Shown: in pieces, positions 16,760-24,724 of the stretch
Layout of the letters: every line of letters begins with the position of its first letter
Position numbering within the stretch: position 1 is the stretch's first letter
Source: Colwellia sp. C1TZA3
GTDB lineage: Bacteria > Pseudomonadota > Gammaproteobacteria > Enterobacterales > Alteromonadaceae
DNA: 64,000 nt
NCBI RefSeq assembly: GCF_007954265.1
Contig: NZ_VOLS01000010.1
Coordinates: forward strand, 29,829-93,828
Reading direction: 5' to 3'
Notes under the pieces: generated by a model
Databases searched by the model: none
What the model was told of the DNA's origin: nothing
Seen by the model: the letters and a program-made list of their open reading frames with translations, nothing else
Translations under genes and position numbers: made by a program

Positions 16760-16882
16760 TTAATTTGACAATAATGTAAACCAACCGGCCAACATCGGTA
16801 ATAAAGGTGCTGCAAGCATCACAAACAACGCAATAAATACATGGCGCTTAGACGAGCTATCTTTAAAGTTTTCTTCTGACAT
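16760..16882 (-). CDS. Small membrane protein, 40 aa
   Basis: Begins MSEENFKDSSSKRHVFIALF, then a hydrophobic helix (VMLAAPLLPMLAGWFTLL) and ends SN. TTGGAA lies eight bases before the ATG. The polar, positively charged N-terminus followed by one clean transmembrane segment is typical of genuine small membrane proteins. It lies just upstream of the receiver-domain gene. No family recognised. Confidence 0.5.
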   Translation of the reverse strand: MSEENFKDSSSKRHVFIALFVMLAAPLLPMLAGWFTLLSN

Positions 16883-16968
16883 GGCAATTCCAATGGAGTA
16901 ACTAAACGGCGCAAATTGTAGACTAAAATAGCTCTTAAAAGTAGCTTTATTTGATTTAGAACAACTAA

Positions 16969-17125
16969 TACCAATCCCATTAAGTTATTGCTCACTTGTA
17001 CTAGTTAAAATAGCGCAAGGCTGTGTTGCTCTCACTCCCAATAGCCAGCTATTGCTCAATCGAGCGCCTTACCTTGAGTTATTTTTCTTGCGCACAACAA
17101 GATCACAAACTTAATGGAACTGGTA
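16969..17125 (+). mobile_element. 157-bp MITE-like element, copy D
   Basis: Forward copy between the small membrane protein and the TonB2 operon end, with TAA target duplications at 16966-16968 and 17126-17128. Confidence 0.9.
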
Positions 17126-17202
17126 TAACTTAACTATTTATTAAATTTTTATTTTAAATTCGATAATAATATATCGACAAGTAATTATTGAGCAGATGGT
17201 TA

Positions 17203-17358
17203 TACCAGTTTCATTAATTATCTGGTCTACTTTATACGCAGGGGGATAGCCAAATATAAGGTATTTATTTTAATAAACTAGCTGCTTTTATTATTAAATA
17301 ACGCCGTAGTTAGTTATTTACACCAGTAGAAATGATCAGATAATTAGTGAAATTGGTA
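17203..17358. mobile_element. Second MITE-like family, copy K (156 bp)
   Basis: Ends TACCAGTTTCATTAATTATC and GATAATTAGTGAAATTGGTA are inverted repeats. TTA duplications at 17200-17202 and 17359-17361. The interior differs from the 157-bp family but has a recurring ATAACGCCGTAGTTAG-type segment shared with the copies at 29467, 55717 and 63567. Confidence 0.8.
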
Positions 17359-17385
17359 TTATGAGTAAGTGACTATTCAAAACAT

Positions 17386-17415
17386 AAAAAAACCAGCCTA
17401 ATTGGCTGGTTTTTA
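17386..17415 (-). terminator. Intrinsic terminator of the TonB2 operon
   Basis: AAACCAGCC/GGCTGGTTT stem with A and T tracts, about 30 bp after the stop of the last operon gene. Confidence 0.88.
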
Positions 17416-17444
17416 GTGTCATATCTATTAATTAAGTATAAAAA

Positions 17445-18704
17445 TTAGATAGAAACGTTCTTCCGTCGTGCTGTATCTTTAATAAAGCTTTCCCAACCCT
17501 TAGCTGACTTACGGGTTTTAGGATCTTTCATGGCTATACTAATCGCTTTATAAGCTTGCTTGTATTGTTCTAAATAAAAGTGTGATTCTGCGATACTCAT
17601 TTGCAGTCTACCTTCATTTCTAACACCAAGCTCTATTGCTTTAGTTAATGCTATGATCACTGGCTTAAATTGCTCATCTTGCTTTAATAACATACCTTGT
17701 TTGCTGTAATGCTTAGCAAGGTTAGTCATTTTAGCCAATTCGCCATAATAGCTAGCCGCTTTATCAATATTCTGAGCAGCGTGCCAAGCATTAGCTAGTG
17801 ATGATAAATTTTTATCATCACGTGCTACTAAGCCAGAATCGATATGCTTCTCTAGAAGTATCGCTGCTTTGTATGGCACTATATTCTGCGAATATAAACT
17901 TGCTAGTGTTTTGATTTCAGATTCTTTAACAAGGAAACCTTGTTTATAAGCCAGATCAAGCGTTTGTAGACCTTTCTGGTAATCTTCAACTAGCAGGTAG
18001 AACATACCTAACTGCGTCCACCAAGTTTTATCTTCTGGGAATACTTGGATAACAGTTTCAAGCGTTTCAACAGCCTCTTTATATTTTTTATTTTCATAAA
18101 ATGAAGTAATCTTCAATATATAAGGATTCTTGTTTTGCTTGTCACCGTAAGCGGCAATGGCATTATCAGCTGGAGCAATTATTTCATCTAATTGCTTCAG
18201 CGCATAATGGGCATTGGCTATTTTAGTCCAAGTGTTACCATCAGATTCACCCGTAAAATCCATCCAAGCTTTATAATTAACTAGTGCTTCTTCATAAGCT
18301 TTGGTTTGCATCTGTAAATCAGCTAACAGCTTAATCGCAGCACCGTGATCACCTTCATTGAGGATGTCAGGTTCTACAGCCATTTTTAGGTATTGAATTG
18401 CTTTCGCTTCTTCATCACCCATAGTTGCATACATAACCGCTATAAAACGAGCAACATAAGCTTTGTCGTAATCTTTATTAGCATCAATGTCTAAAAGAAT
18501 AACTAAGGCACCTGGAATATCATCAGCTGAATAAGCTTCAAAGGCCTTACCTACTTTTTTACCAACACTGGGTCCAACAAGCTGCGTTTTACGTTTTGGT
18601 TTTTCAGACTTTTCAGCGCCGGCTGCAGATACTTCTGCAACCATTGGCAATTGAATTAGAACAACTGAAACAATTAACAGTAAAGATGAAAAAATCTTAT
18701 TCAT
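17445..18704 (-). CDS. TPR protein of the TonB2 operon
   Basis: 419 aa, signal peptide (to about residue 27, SAAG), then repeated helical pairs of tetratricopeptide type over most of the length (for example EEALVNYKAWMDF, WWTQLGMFYLLVEDYQKGLQ, AYKQGF). It lies 2 bp after tonB and is last in the operon. Proteins like this regularly close TonB2 operons of marine gammaproteobacteria; a periplasmic scaffold or receptor-coupling role is inferred, not shown. Confidence 0.85.
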   Translation of the reverse strand: MNKIFSSLLLIVSVVLIQLPMVAEVSAAGAEKSEKPKRKTQLVGPSVGKKVGKAFEAYSADDIPGALVILLDIDANKDYDKAYVARFIAVMYATMGDEEAKAIQYLKMAVEPDILNEGDHGAAIKLLADLQMQTKAYEEALVNYKAWMDFTGESDGNTWTKIANAHYALKQLDEIIAPADNAIAAYGDKQNKNPYILKITSFYENKKYKEAVETLETVIQVFPEDKTWWTQLGMFYLLVEDYQKGLQTLDLAYKQGFLVKESEIKTLASLYSQNIVPYKAAILLEKHIDSGLVARDDKNLSSLANAWHAAQNIDKAASYYGELAKMTNLAKHYSKQGMLLKQDEQFKPVIIALTKAIELGVRNEGRLQMSIAESHFYLEQYKQAYKAISIAMKDPKTRKSAKGWESFIKDTARRKNVSI

Positions 18705-18706
18705 TA

Positions 18707-19324
18707 CTAATTCCCTCCATCCATTTTAAAGTCAAGTCGTACAGTCAAACCTTTTTGTCTCATAGCTTTGCCATCGACAACTTTTGGTTTGTATTTCCAT
18801 TTTCGCAAAGCACGTTTAGCTTCTTTGTCGAAAACACGTCTTGGCTCTGCTTCAATGACATCAACGTCTTCAACACCACCAATTTCATTGATAGTAAATG
18901 AAAGCGTAACCCAACCTTCTTTACCATCACGAGCAGCTTGTATTGGGTATTTAGGCTCAATACGCACTATTGGTGTTGCATCTCCGTCACGACCAAAACC
19001 AGCACCAGGTGCAGAAATACCTGCATTTGCTCCAGCTAACTGTACGCCAGGCATATTAAACGTTAATCCACCGGTGTCGTTATTAGCTTCAGGCTCTGGA
19101 GCTTGAGGCTTAGGTGGCGTTTTAGGCGGCGGCGGCGGCGGCGGCGGAACACGTTGACGGCGTTCAGCAGCTGACTTAGGTGGCGTCGTATTAACTTCTA
19201 CAATAATATTCTCTAATGATTCTTCCTTAGTTCTATCACCGCTAGAAATAAGGAAGGCCATAAAAGAAAACAAAGCAAATGTTACTGCCGCGCCTAGTAG
19301 TATAGATACTAAAAAGCGAACCAT
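18707..19324 (-). CDS. tonB: TonB energy-transducing protein (TonB2 type)
   Basis: Links the proton channel to outer membrane receptors. One N-terminal membrane helix (VRFLVSILLGAAVTFALFSF), a Pro-rich spacer with eight consecutive Pro around residues 60-68, and a C-terminal TonB domain (PIVRIEPKYPIQAARDGKEG ... ALRKWKYKPKVVDG). 205 aa with a short spacer, as in TonB2 rather than TonB1. Three bp after exbD. It presumably serves the two receptors at 24.7-33.4 kb, among others. Confidence 0.93.
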   Translation of the reverse strand: MVRFLVSILLGAAVTFALFSFMAFLISSGDRTKEESLENIIVEVNTTPPKSAAERRQRVPPPPPPPPKTPPKPQAPEPEANNDTGGLTFNMPGVQLAGANAGISAPGAGFGRDGDATPIVRIEPKYPIQAARDGKEGWVTLSFTINEIGGVEDVDVIEAEPRRVFDKEAKRALRKWKYKPKVVDGKAMRQKGLTVRLDFKMDGGN

Positions 19325-19327
19325 AAA

Positions 19328-19729
19328 CTACCCCTTAGCTGCAGCGATAGATATTCTGTCTATGCCCGCTTCTTTAATTGCATCCATTACTTTAACAACT
19401 ACACCATGTTTAGCGTCTTTGTCAGCTTGAATGATTACAACGTCAGTTGGTTGCTCAGCCAATAATTTTTCAATATTGGCCGCTACGCGTTCAACATCTA
19501 CACGACGTTTATCTAACCAAATTTCACCATTATCTTTAATTGCAACAAAGATATTAGCTGACTTTTGTTTCGATTGATTTGCCGCTTTAGGTTTATTAAC
19601 TTCAATACCAGCTTCTTTTACAAAAGAAGTAGTTACGATAAAGAAAATCAGCATGATGAATACGATGTCAAGCATCGGCGTCATATCTATTACTGCTTCT
19701 TCGTCTTCACGAATACGTTTACGTGCCAT
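19328..19729 (-). CDS. exbD: Biopolymer transport protein ExbD
   Basis: 133 aa: cytoplasmic start, one membrane helix with the conserved Asp (IDMTPMLDIVFIMLIFFIVT; the Asp in MLDIVF takes part in proton transfer), then the periplasmic domain. It is encoded between exbB and tonB, 12 bp after exbB. Confidence 0.93.
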   Translation of the reverse strand: MARKRIREDEEAVIDMTPMLDIVFIMLIFFIVTTSFVKEAGIEVNKPKAANQSKQKSANIFVAIKDNGEIWLDKRRVDVERVAANIEKLLAEQPTDVVIIQADKDAKHGVVVKVMDAIKEAGIDRISIAAAKG

Positions 19730-19741
19730 TCGAATATCTCT

Positions 19742-20266
19742 CTAGTGATGAGGTAAACTGTCAACCAGTTTAGCCTTTGCTAGTTTAACCTTAGCGTCTA
19801 ACCTTGAACTGAAAAACACACCTGATAAAGCTGCAACCATACCCGCCATTGTCGGAATAGTTGCCATTGATATACCAGACGCCATCAGACGCGGATTACC
19901 AGTACCTTGTTGTGCCATTACTTCAAACACACCGATCATGCCGGTTACGGTACCAAGTAAACCAATTAGTGGACACATTGCCACCAAGGTTCTAATTGTG
20001 AGCATACGTTGCTCTAGTAGTTCTGTCGCTTCGGAGATCCAAGTCTCTCTAATTCGATGTGCATACCAAGAAGTAGTATCTTCTCTTGCATCCCAACGTC
20101 CAACGATATCGTCTTTCATTTTAGGATAAATTTTAGATAGGAACCAATAACGCTCTATCATCATTATCCACATCAATAAGAGTGCGAAGGCAACAACGTA
20201 AAGTACGTTACCGCCAGTCGCAATAAAACTCCTGACAGATTCCCAAAGCTCTATCAGGAATAACAT
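19742..20266 (-). CDS. exbB: ExbB-type proton channel subunit (ExbB2)
   Basis: 174 aa MotA/TolQ/ExbB family protein with three membrane helices, including the pore segment MCPLIGLLGTVTGMIGVF and a last helix GISMATIPTMAGMVAALSGV. It is short, as is usual for ExbB2. It abuts the upstream TtpC-like gene (shared coordinate 20266). Confidence 0.92.
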   Translation of the reverse strand: MLFLIELWESVRSFIATGGNVLYVVAFALLLMWIMMIERYWFLSKIYPKMKDDIVGRWDAREDTTSWYAHRIRETWISEATELLEQRMLTIRTLVAMCPLIGLLGTVTGMIGVFEVMAQQGTGNPRLMASGISMATIPTMAGMVAALSGVFFSSRLDAKVKLAKAKLVDSLPHH

Positions 20267-21609
20267 TATTTAGACTCCTTCTCTGCGATAGCAGCAATCA
20301 AGCCAGCGCTTTGCTCGTCTAACTTTTGCAATACAGATTTACTTTTACCAGCAACAACGCTGTGGATTAAGATTAATGGTAATGCACAAATCAAACCTAA
20401 GGCTGTTGTTACAAGCGCTAGAGAGATGTTACCCGCCATAATTTTCGGGTCACCTGTACCGTACAATGTAATCGTTTGGAAAGTCATAATCATACCGATT
20501 ACTGTACCCAATAGACCCATTAGTGGTGCAATTGCAGCGAACATTTTGATTAAGTGAATACCACGGTCAACTTTAGGTGTCTCGCGTAATATAGCTTCAT
20601 CAAGTTTAAGTTCAAGTGTTTCCGCATCAACCGCTTTGTTTTCAAAGTAAACTTTTAACAAGCGACCAAGTGGGTTATTGTCGTTTGGTTGTTCAAGATT
20701 TTTCTCTTGAGCGCGAATTTTAGAAGTCATGCTACCAAGAACAATCATACGCTCTAAAGCAATAAGAAGACCAAAGAATAACAATACTGTAATGGCATAG
20801 CCCACTTCTTTACCTTCATGGTAGAATTCCATCAATGTTTTCTTACGCGTTTCCAGCGTTAAGATAGCACCACGAGATGGATCTACATAAAGAGGTGAAT
20901 AACCAGAGGTCTCACCAAAGAAAGAAGCCGCAGCACCAGCGATATAGCCAGCAGGTTGCTTAGCTAGTGGCTGTACTTGACCAACTTCATCATTGTAATT
21001 TAAGTAACCATCTTCAGATACTAAGTTAAAAGTACCGATACGTGTTACTGACTCCGTAGACTTTGAACCATCTAAGTTAGTTACTTCTGTAGTAAACTTA
21101 GAAACTTCACCTGACTGAGTCATTTCAGTTTGCAGAGCAAACCATAATTCTTCAAGCTGCTCAAGTTCAGGAATAGCTTTTGAATTAGCAATCATGTCTA
21201 ATGTATCACCACGACCTGGGTATTCAGCTGAAACAATTGACGTTACAATTGAACCATAAGCATTAGCTGCAGCTGCACGACTTACACCGAACATTTCACC
21301 TAAAGTACCTTGGGCATTGTCTAACTCTACAGCTTTTTGCGCTAAAGTAATTTCGTTAGCGGCATACTCTTTTGTTAAACGCTTGTTTCGTGCTTGTTGA
21401 TTTGCTAGTTCTGTTTTAGCTGAGTTCAATAACGATTGCTTATCAGAACGCGCAGAAGTGAATTCTGCTTCACGTTTTTTATCAATTTTAGCTTCAGAAA
21501 TACGGTCATTTTTAACTTGTTTTAATAAGTCATCTAACTGATTGGCTGATGCTGAAGCTGCTACTGTCATTGAAGCAGCAAATAATACGAAATTAATAAC
21601 TTTTTTCAT
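20266..21609 (-). CDS. TtpC-like MotA/TolQ/ExbB proton channel protein
   Basis: 447 aa: signal peptide (to ASASA), a long periplasmic coiled-coil region (residues about 25-120), then a C-terminal MotA/TolQ/ExbB domain (APLMGLLGTVIGMIMTFQTI and NISLALVTTALGLICALPLI). This is the plan of TtpC, the extra component that TonB2 systems of Vibrio and relatives need. It is second in the operon, touching DUF3450 upstream and exbB downstream. Confidence 0.88.
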   Translation of the reverse strand: MKKVINFVLFAASMTVAASASANQLDDLLKQVKNDRISEAKIDKKREAEFTSARSDKQSLLNSAKTELANQQARNKRLTKEYAANEITLAQKAVELDNAQGTLGEMFGVSRAAAANAYGSIVTSIVSAEYPGRGDTLDMIANSKAIPELEQLEELWFALQTEMTQSGEVSKFTTEVTNLDGSKSTESVTRIGTFNLVSEDGYLNYNDEVGQVQPLAKQPAGYIAGAAASFFGETSGYSPLYVDPSRGAILTLETRKKTLMEFYHEGKEVGYAITVLLFFGLLIALERMIVLGSMTSKIRAQEKNLEQPNDNNPLGRLLKVYFENKAVDAETLELKLDEAILRETPKVDRGIHLIKMFAAIAPLMGLLGTVIGMIMTFQTITLYGTGDPKIMAGNISLALVTTALGLICALPLILIHSVVAGKSKSVLQKLDEQSAGLIAAIAEKESK

Positions 21610-22388
21610 TATTCTGCTCCTGCTGCAAATACGGGTAGTTTAGCTAGATCGAGTGGTAATTGCTTACGAGCCATACGCACTGCATCAGTGACTGGTTTCA
21701 AGTATTCGTCACCTAAAGCTTCCCAAGCACGTTTTTCATTGTTCCAAACCCAAGAGTTTTTCATGTCAAGCGATTGAGCAACAAATGAAATACGACCCAT
21801 GTGAACAAAATCGGCGGTAATCATACGATCACCTAAGTCAAGCTCACCTTGATACACACCGAATACAGTGCCGTAATTGGCTTCAATTTCATATGCTTCA
21901 AGCACTAAACGAAATTGTTCAGATACTGATACATCTGAATCACCCATTACATCACGTAAACCAGCAATACGCTCTTTACGTGCATCAATGTTCATAGGAA
22001 CATCAAGGTCAACAAACTTCTCTAATGTGTCAATCATTTTGTACATCAATGGTACAACGCCTTGCTTAGTTTTATCTATACCAGCAATTTGCTTTTGTAA
22101 TGATTTAATATTAGCTTCTTGATCATCAACCATAAGTTGAACGTGATCGTTATAACCGTTTAACACGTCAGCTTCATCGACTGTATTACGATACTCAGCT
22201 AGTAACTCTTGAGTTTGTCCGTAAATATTGTCTATTTTGCTTTGTGATTTACTTGAAGCTTTAAAAATTTGAGCTTCTGCTTTTTGTAGTTCTGTTAAAG
22301 CATCTGCAGCAGCGAAGTTGCTTGCTGAAAATGCTAATGCGCCGATTATCGTCGTTGCGATAAGGCTTTTCTTGCTTAATTTGGACAT
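21609..22388 (-). CDS. DUF3450 family periplasmic protein, TonB2 operon
   Basis: First gene of the TonB2 operon. Signal peptide (to NFAAA) and a long coiled coil over residues about 30-110 (LTELQKAEAQIFKASSKSQS... ANIKSLQKQIAGIDK). The start is the ATG at 22388 with GGGAA upstream; an in-frame TTG lies nine bases earlier. The family always sits beside TtpC/ExbB2-type genes; its exact role is unknown. It overlaps the next gene by one base. Confidence 0.85.
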   Translation of the reverse strand: MSKLSKKSLIATTIIGALAFSASNFAAADALTELQKAEAQIFKASSKSQSKIDNIYGQTQELLAEYRNTVDEADVLNGYNDHVQLMVDDQEANIKSLQKQIAGIDKTKQGVVPLMYKMIDTLEKFVDLDVPMNIDARKERIAGLRDVMGDSDVSVSEQFRLVLEAYEIEANYGTVFGVYQGELDLGDRMITADFVHMGRISFVAQSLDMKNSWVWNNEKRAWEALGDEYLKPVTDAVRMARKQLPLDLAKLPVFAAGAE

Positions 22389-22970
22389 AGTTCCCAACCA
22401 TTGCTATTGAATTTTGATAACAAACTTTATTGTTAACGCAAATTTAATAATCTGCCATTTTAAGTTTTAATTTTTAAAAATAAAACTACGGCAATATTCC
22501 CAGACGACAGCCTAACTGTCAACTAAGTACAATAAAAAGACCATTTATTTCGCCTTTAAGAGCGAAGTAAACATTTTTATAACGTCAATTGAACAATATA
22601 TTTATCTAATACAGAAAAAACATTGATTTAATCGATGTTACAAAAGACCCCCATATTGTAAAAATATGTGCTACTGATGTTTTACTAACTCTTTCGTAGT
22701 AAGTCAAATCTTATTAGCTAATTGTGACTTAATTTCGTTAGTTTGCCTTTTAATTGAACAATTATAAATCTTTAAGGGATATCTCAGCTAACAAAGGTTC
22801 AATGTTATATTTTGAGATTAGGGAGGGATACAGATGATTATACTGTTTCAATATGGCAGTTATTTGGCTTTCCTGTCTTTACTATACACCGAATAAATTC
22901 ATAGGTACCTGCACCGAGATATACTTTAATTGTTAAAGCATATCAAACTAAAAGTGTTTGTTTCACTTGT
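22389..22970. other. Intergenic gap upstream of the TonB2 operon
   Basis: Must hold the operon promoter, but I cannot single one out. GTTAACAATAAAGTTTGTTATC around 22420-22441 is an imperfect palindrome and a possible operator. No gene seen. Confidence 0.35.
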
Positions 22971-23026
22971 GTCAGGATAGTTGTCGCTTCAATTAATTTT
23001 ATAAATAAACAGGGTGCGGTAGGCTA

Positions 23027-23533
23027 ATGTTACTGGATTATCAAAGGTATTCAAGTCAATTTAAAGAAGCCATATTAAATAAACTCAGTCAAAGTGGTTT
23101 GTCAGTTCGAAAGTTTTCAGCGCAAGAAGGCATTAACCTTTCAACCCTGTATAGTTGGCAAAAGCAATTTAATACCTCGGGTTTAAACGTGACAAAAGTG
23201 AGTTCGTCAAATAAGTGGTCAAGTGAGGAAAAGTTTGCTGCTGTACTGGAAACCGCCACACTATCGGCAGTTGAGTTAAGTGAGTATTGTCGAGTGAAAG
23301 GGTTGGATCCTGAGCAAGTAAAAGCATGGGAACAAGCTTGTATTGGTGTTAATACAACAACAAAATCGACAAAAAGAACAAAGATAACGCCTAAGTAAAA
23401 ATCTGACAAAAAACGTATTAAGGCATTAGAGCGAGAGCTGCGTAGAAAAGAAAAAACCTTAGCAAAAACAGCCGCATTACTCGTATTAGGAAAAAAGTTC
23501 GATGCCTATTGGAAAGAAAAAAAGGACAGCTGA
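23027..23533 (+). pseudogene. IS3 transposase orfA with internal stop
   Basis: N-terminal helix-turn-helix (LSVRKFSAQEGINLSTLYSW) and a second part KRIKALERELRRKEKTLAKT that is the usual coiled-coil end of OrfA. The two are separated by a TAA at 23396-23398 in the same frame, so a single nonsense change inactivated it. Confidence 0.82.
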
Positions 23534-24569
23534 TTTCGCTGACCGATAGGCAAAAGCATGCACAGTTGGTCAGCACCGCCGTAGCGTCCGGTACGAGGCA
23601 AGACAAGGCCTGTGAAGTGATTGGCTTCTCAACAAGAGCCTTGCAGCGTTGGCGAATAAACGGTGAGGTTGGTGCAGATAAAAGGCCAACAGCCACGAGG
23701 CTCGAACCTGGGAACAAACTAAATAAAGCCGAAAGACAAGCCGTAATTGATGTGTGTAGTAGCGAAGAGTTTGCCTCATCACCGCCAAGTCAAATTGTAC
23801 CAATACTCGCCGATAGAGGTGAATACATTGCGTCGGAGTCGAGTTTTTACCTTCTATTAAATGCTGAAAATATGCTGCACCACCAAGGCAAATCTAAGCC
23901 AAGAAATATCTATAAAAAACCAACAAATTATACGGCTAAAAAAAGGAATGAAGTGTGGAGTTGGGATATCAGCTACATGCCCACATTGGTTATAGGTAAA
24001 CACTATTACCTCTATATAATAGAAGATATTTATAGCCGTAAAGTCGTGGGTTGGGAAGTTCATCACAATGAGACGGGTGAGCAAGCAGCATTACTAGAGC
24101 GTAGTGTTTGGGCAGAAAAATGCTTGAAGAAAGACGTAGTGTTGCATTCTGATAATGGAGCACCTATGAAGAGCCTGACGATGCGGCTAATATGTACGAT
24201 TTAGGTGTTGTTACCTCACGCAGTCGCCCTAGGGTAAGTAACGATAATCCGTACTCAGAATCACTGTTTAGAACAGTGAAGTATCGTCTTCGTTGGCCTA
24301 GCGAGGGTTTTAAATCGTTAAGCGAAGCTCGAAAATGGGTGAAAGAGTTTGTTTATTGGTACAACAATGAGCATCGTCATAGCAGAATAAAGTTTGTGAC
24401 ACCGAGCCAGAGACACGATGGCCTTGATATTGAGATACTCGCGAAGCGAAAAGTACTATATCAGACAAAAAGAAATGAACATCCACAGCGATGGTCAAAA
24501 GAAGAGAGAAACTGGCAGCCAATAGGCGCTGTGGAGTTAAATCCAAAGCAAAACAAAGAAACTGCTTAA
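23509..24569 (+). pseudogene. IS3 transposase orfB (DDE integrase core), frameshifted
   Basis: rve-type integrase core with DDE residues: VWSWDISYMP (first Asp), LHSDNGAPM (second Asp), and, in another frame, DNPYSESLFRTVKYR (Glu). The frame changes near 24165-24190 (…SLTM|…NMYDLGVVTSRSRPRVSND), so the gene is split by a small indel. The C-terminus is complete. Confidence 0.85.
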
Positions 24570-24675
24570 CAATTTAGACGACCCTTAACAGATTTTGTTA
24601 CAGGATTTCTTTTAAATACAAATATATCATTCATAATTTTAAGCGTGGCTGTATATATTTTCATACACTTCAATT

Positions 24676-24705
24676 AAAAAACCCTTGTAATAACAAGGGC
24701 TTTTA
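24676..24705 (-). terminator. Intrinsic terminator of the first TonB-dependent receptor
   Basis: AAAACCCTTGT/ACAAGGGCTTTT hairpin with a 4-nt loop, about 20 bp after the receptor stop. Confidence 0.85.
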
Positions 24706-24724
24706 AGTAGTAATTATTTGTTAA

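Larger units (their letters stand above)
22971..24590 (+). mobile_element. IS3-family insertion sequence, inactivated
   Basis: Contains an orfA/orfB pair in the IS3 arrangement (orfB in the -1 frame, overlapping the end of orfA at an A7G run, 23517-23524). Both genes are broken. The outer ends are only approximate: TGTCAGGATAGTTGTCG on the left and CGACCCTTAACA on the right are loosely inverted, and no target duplication could be recognised. Confidence 0.75.
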
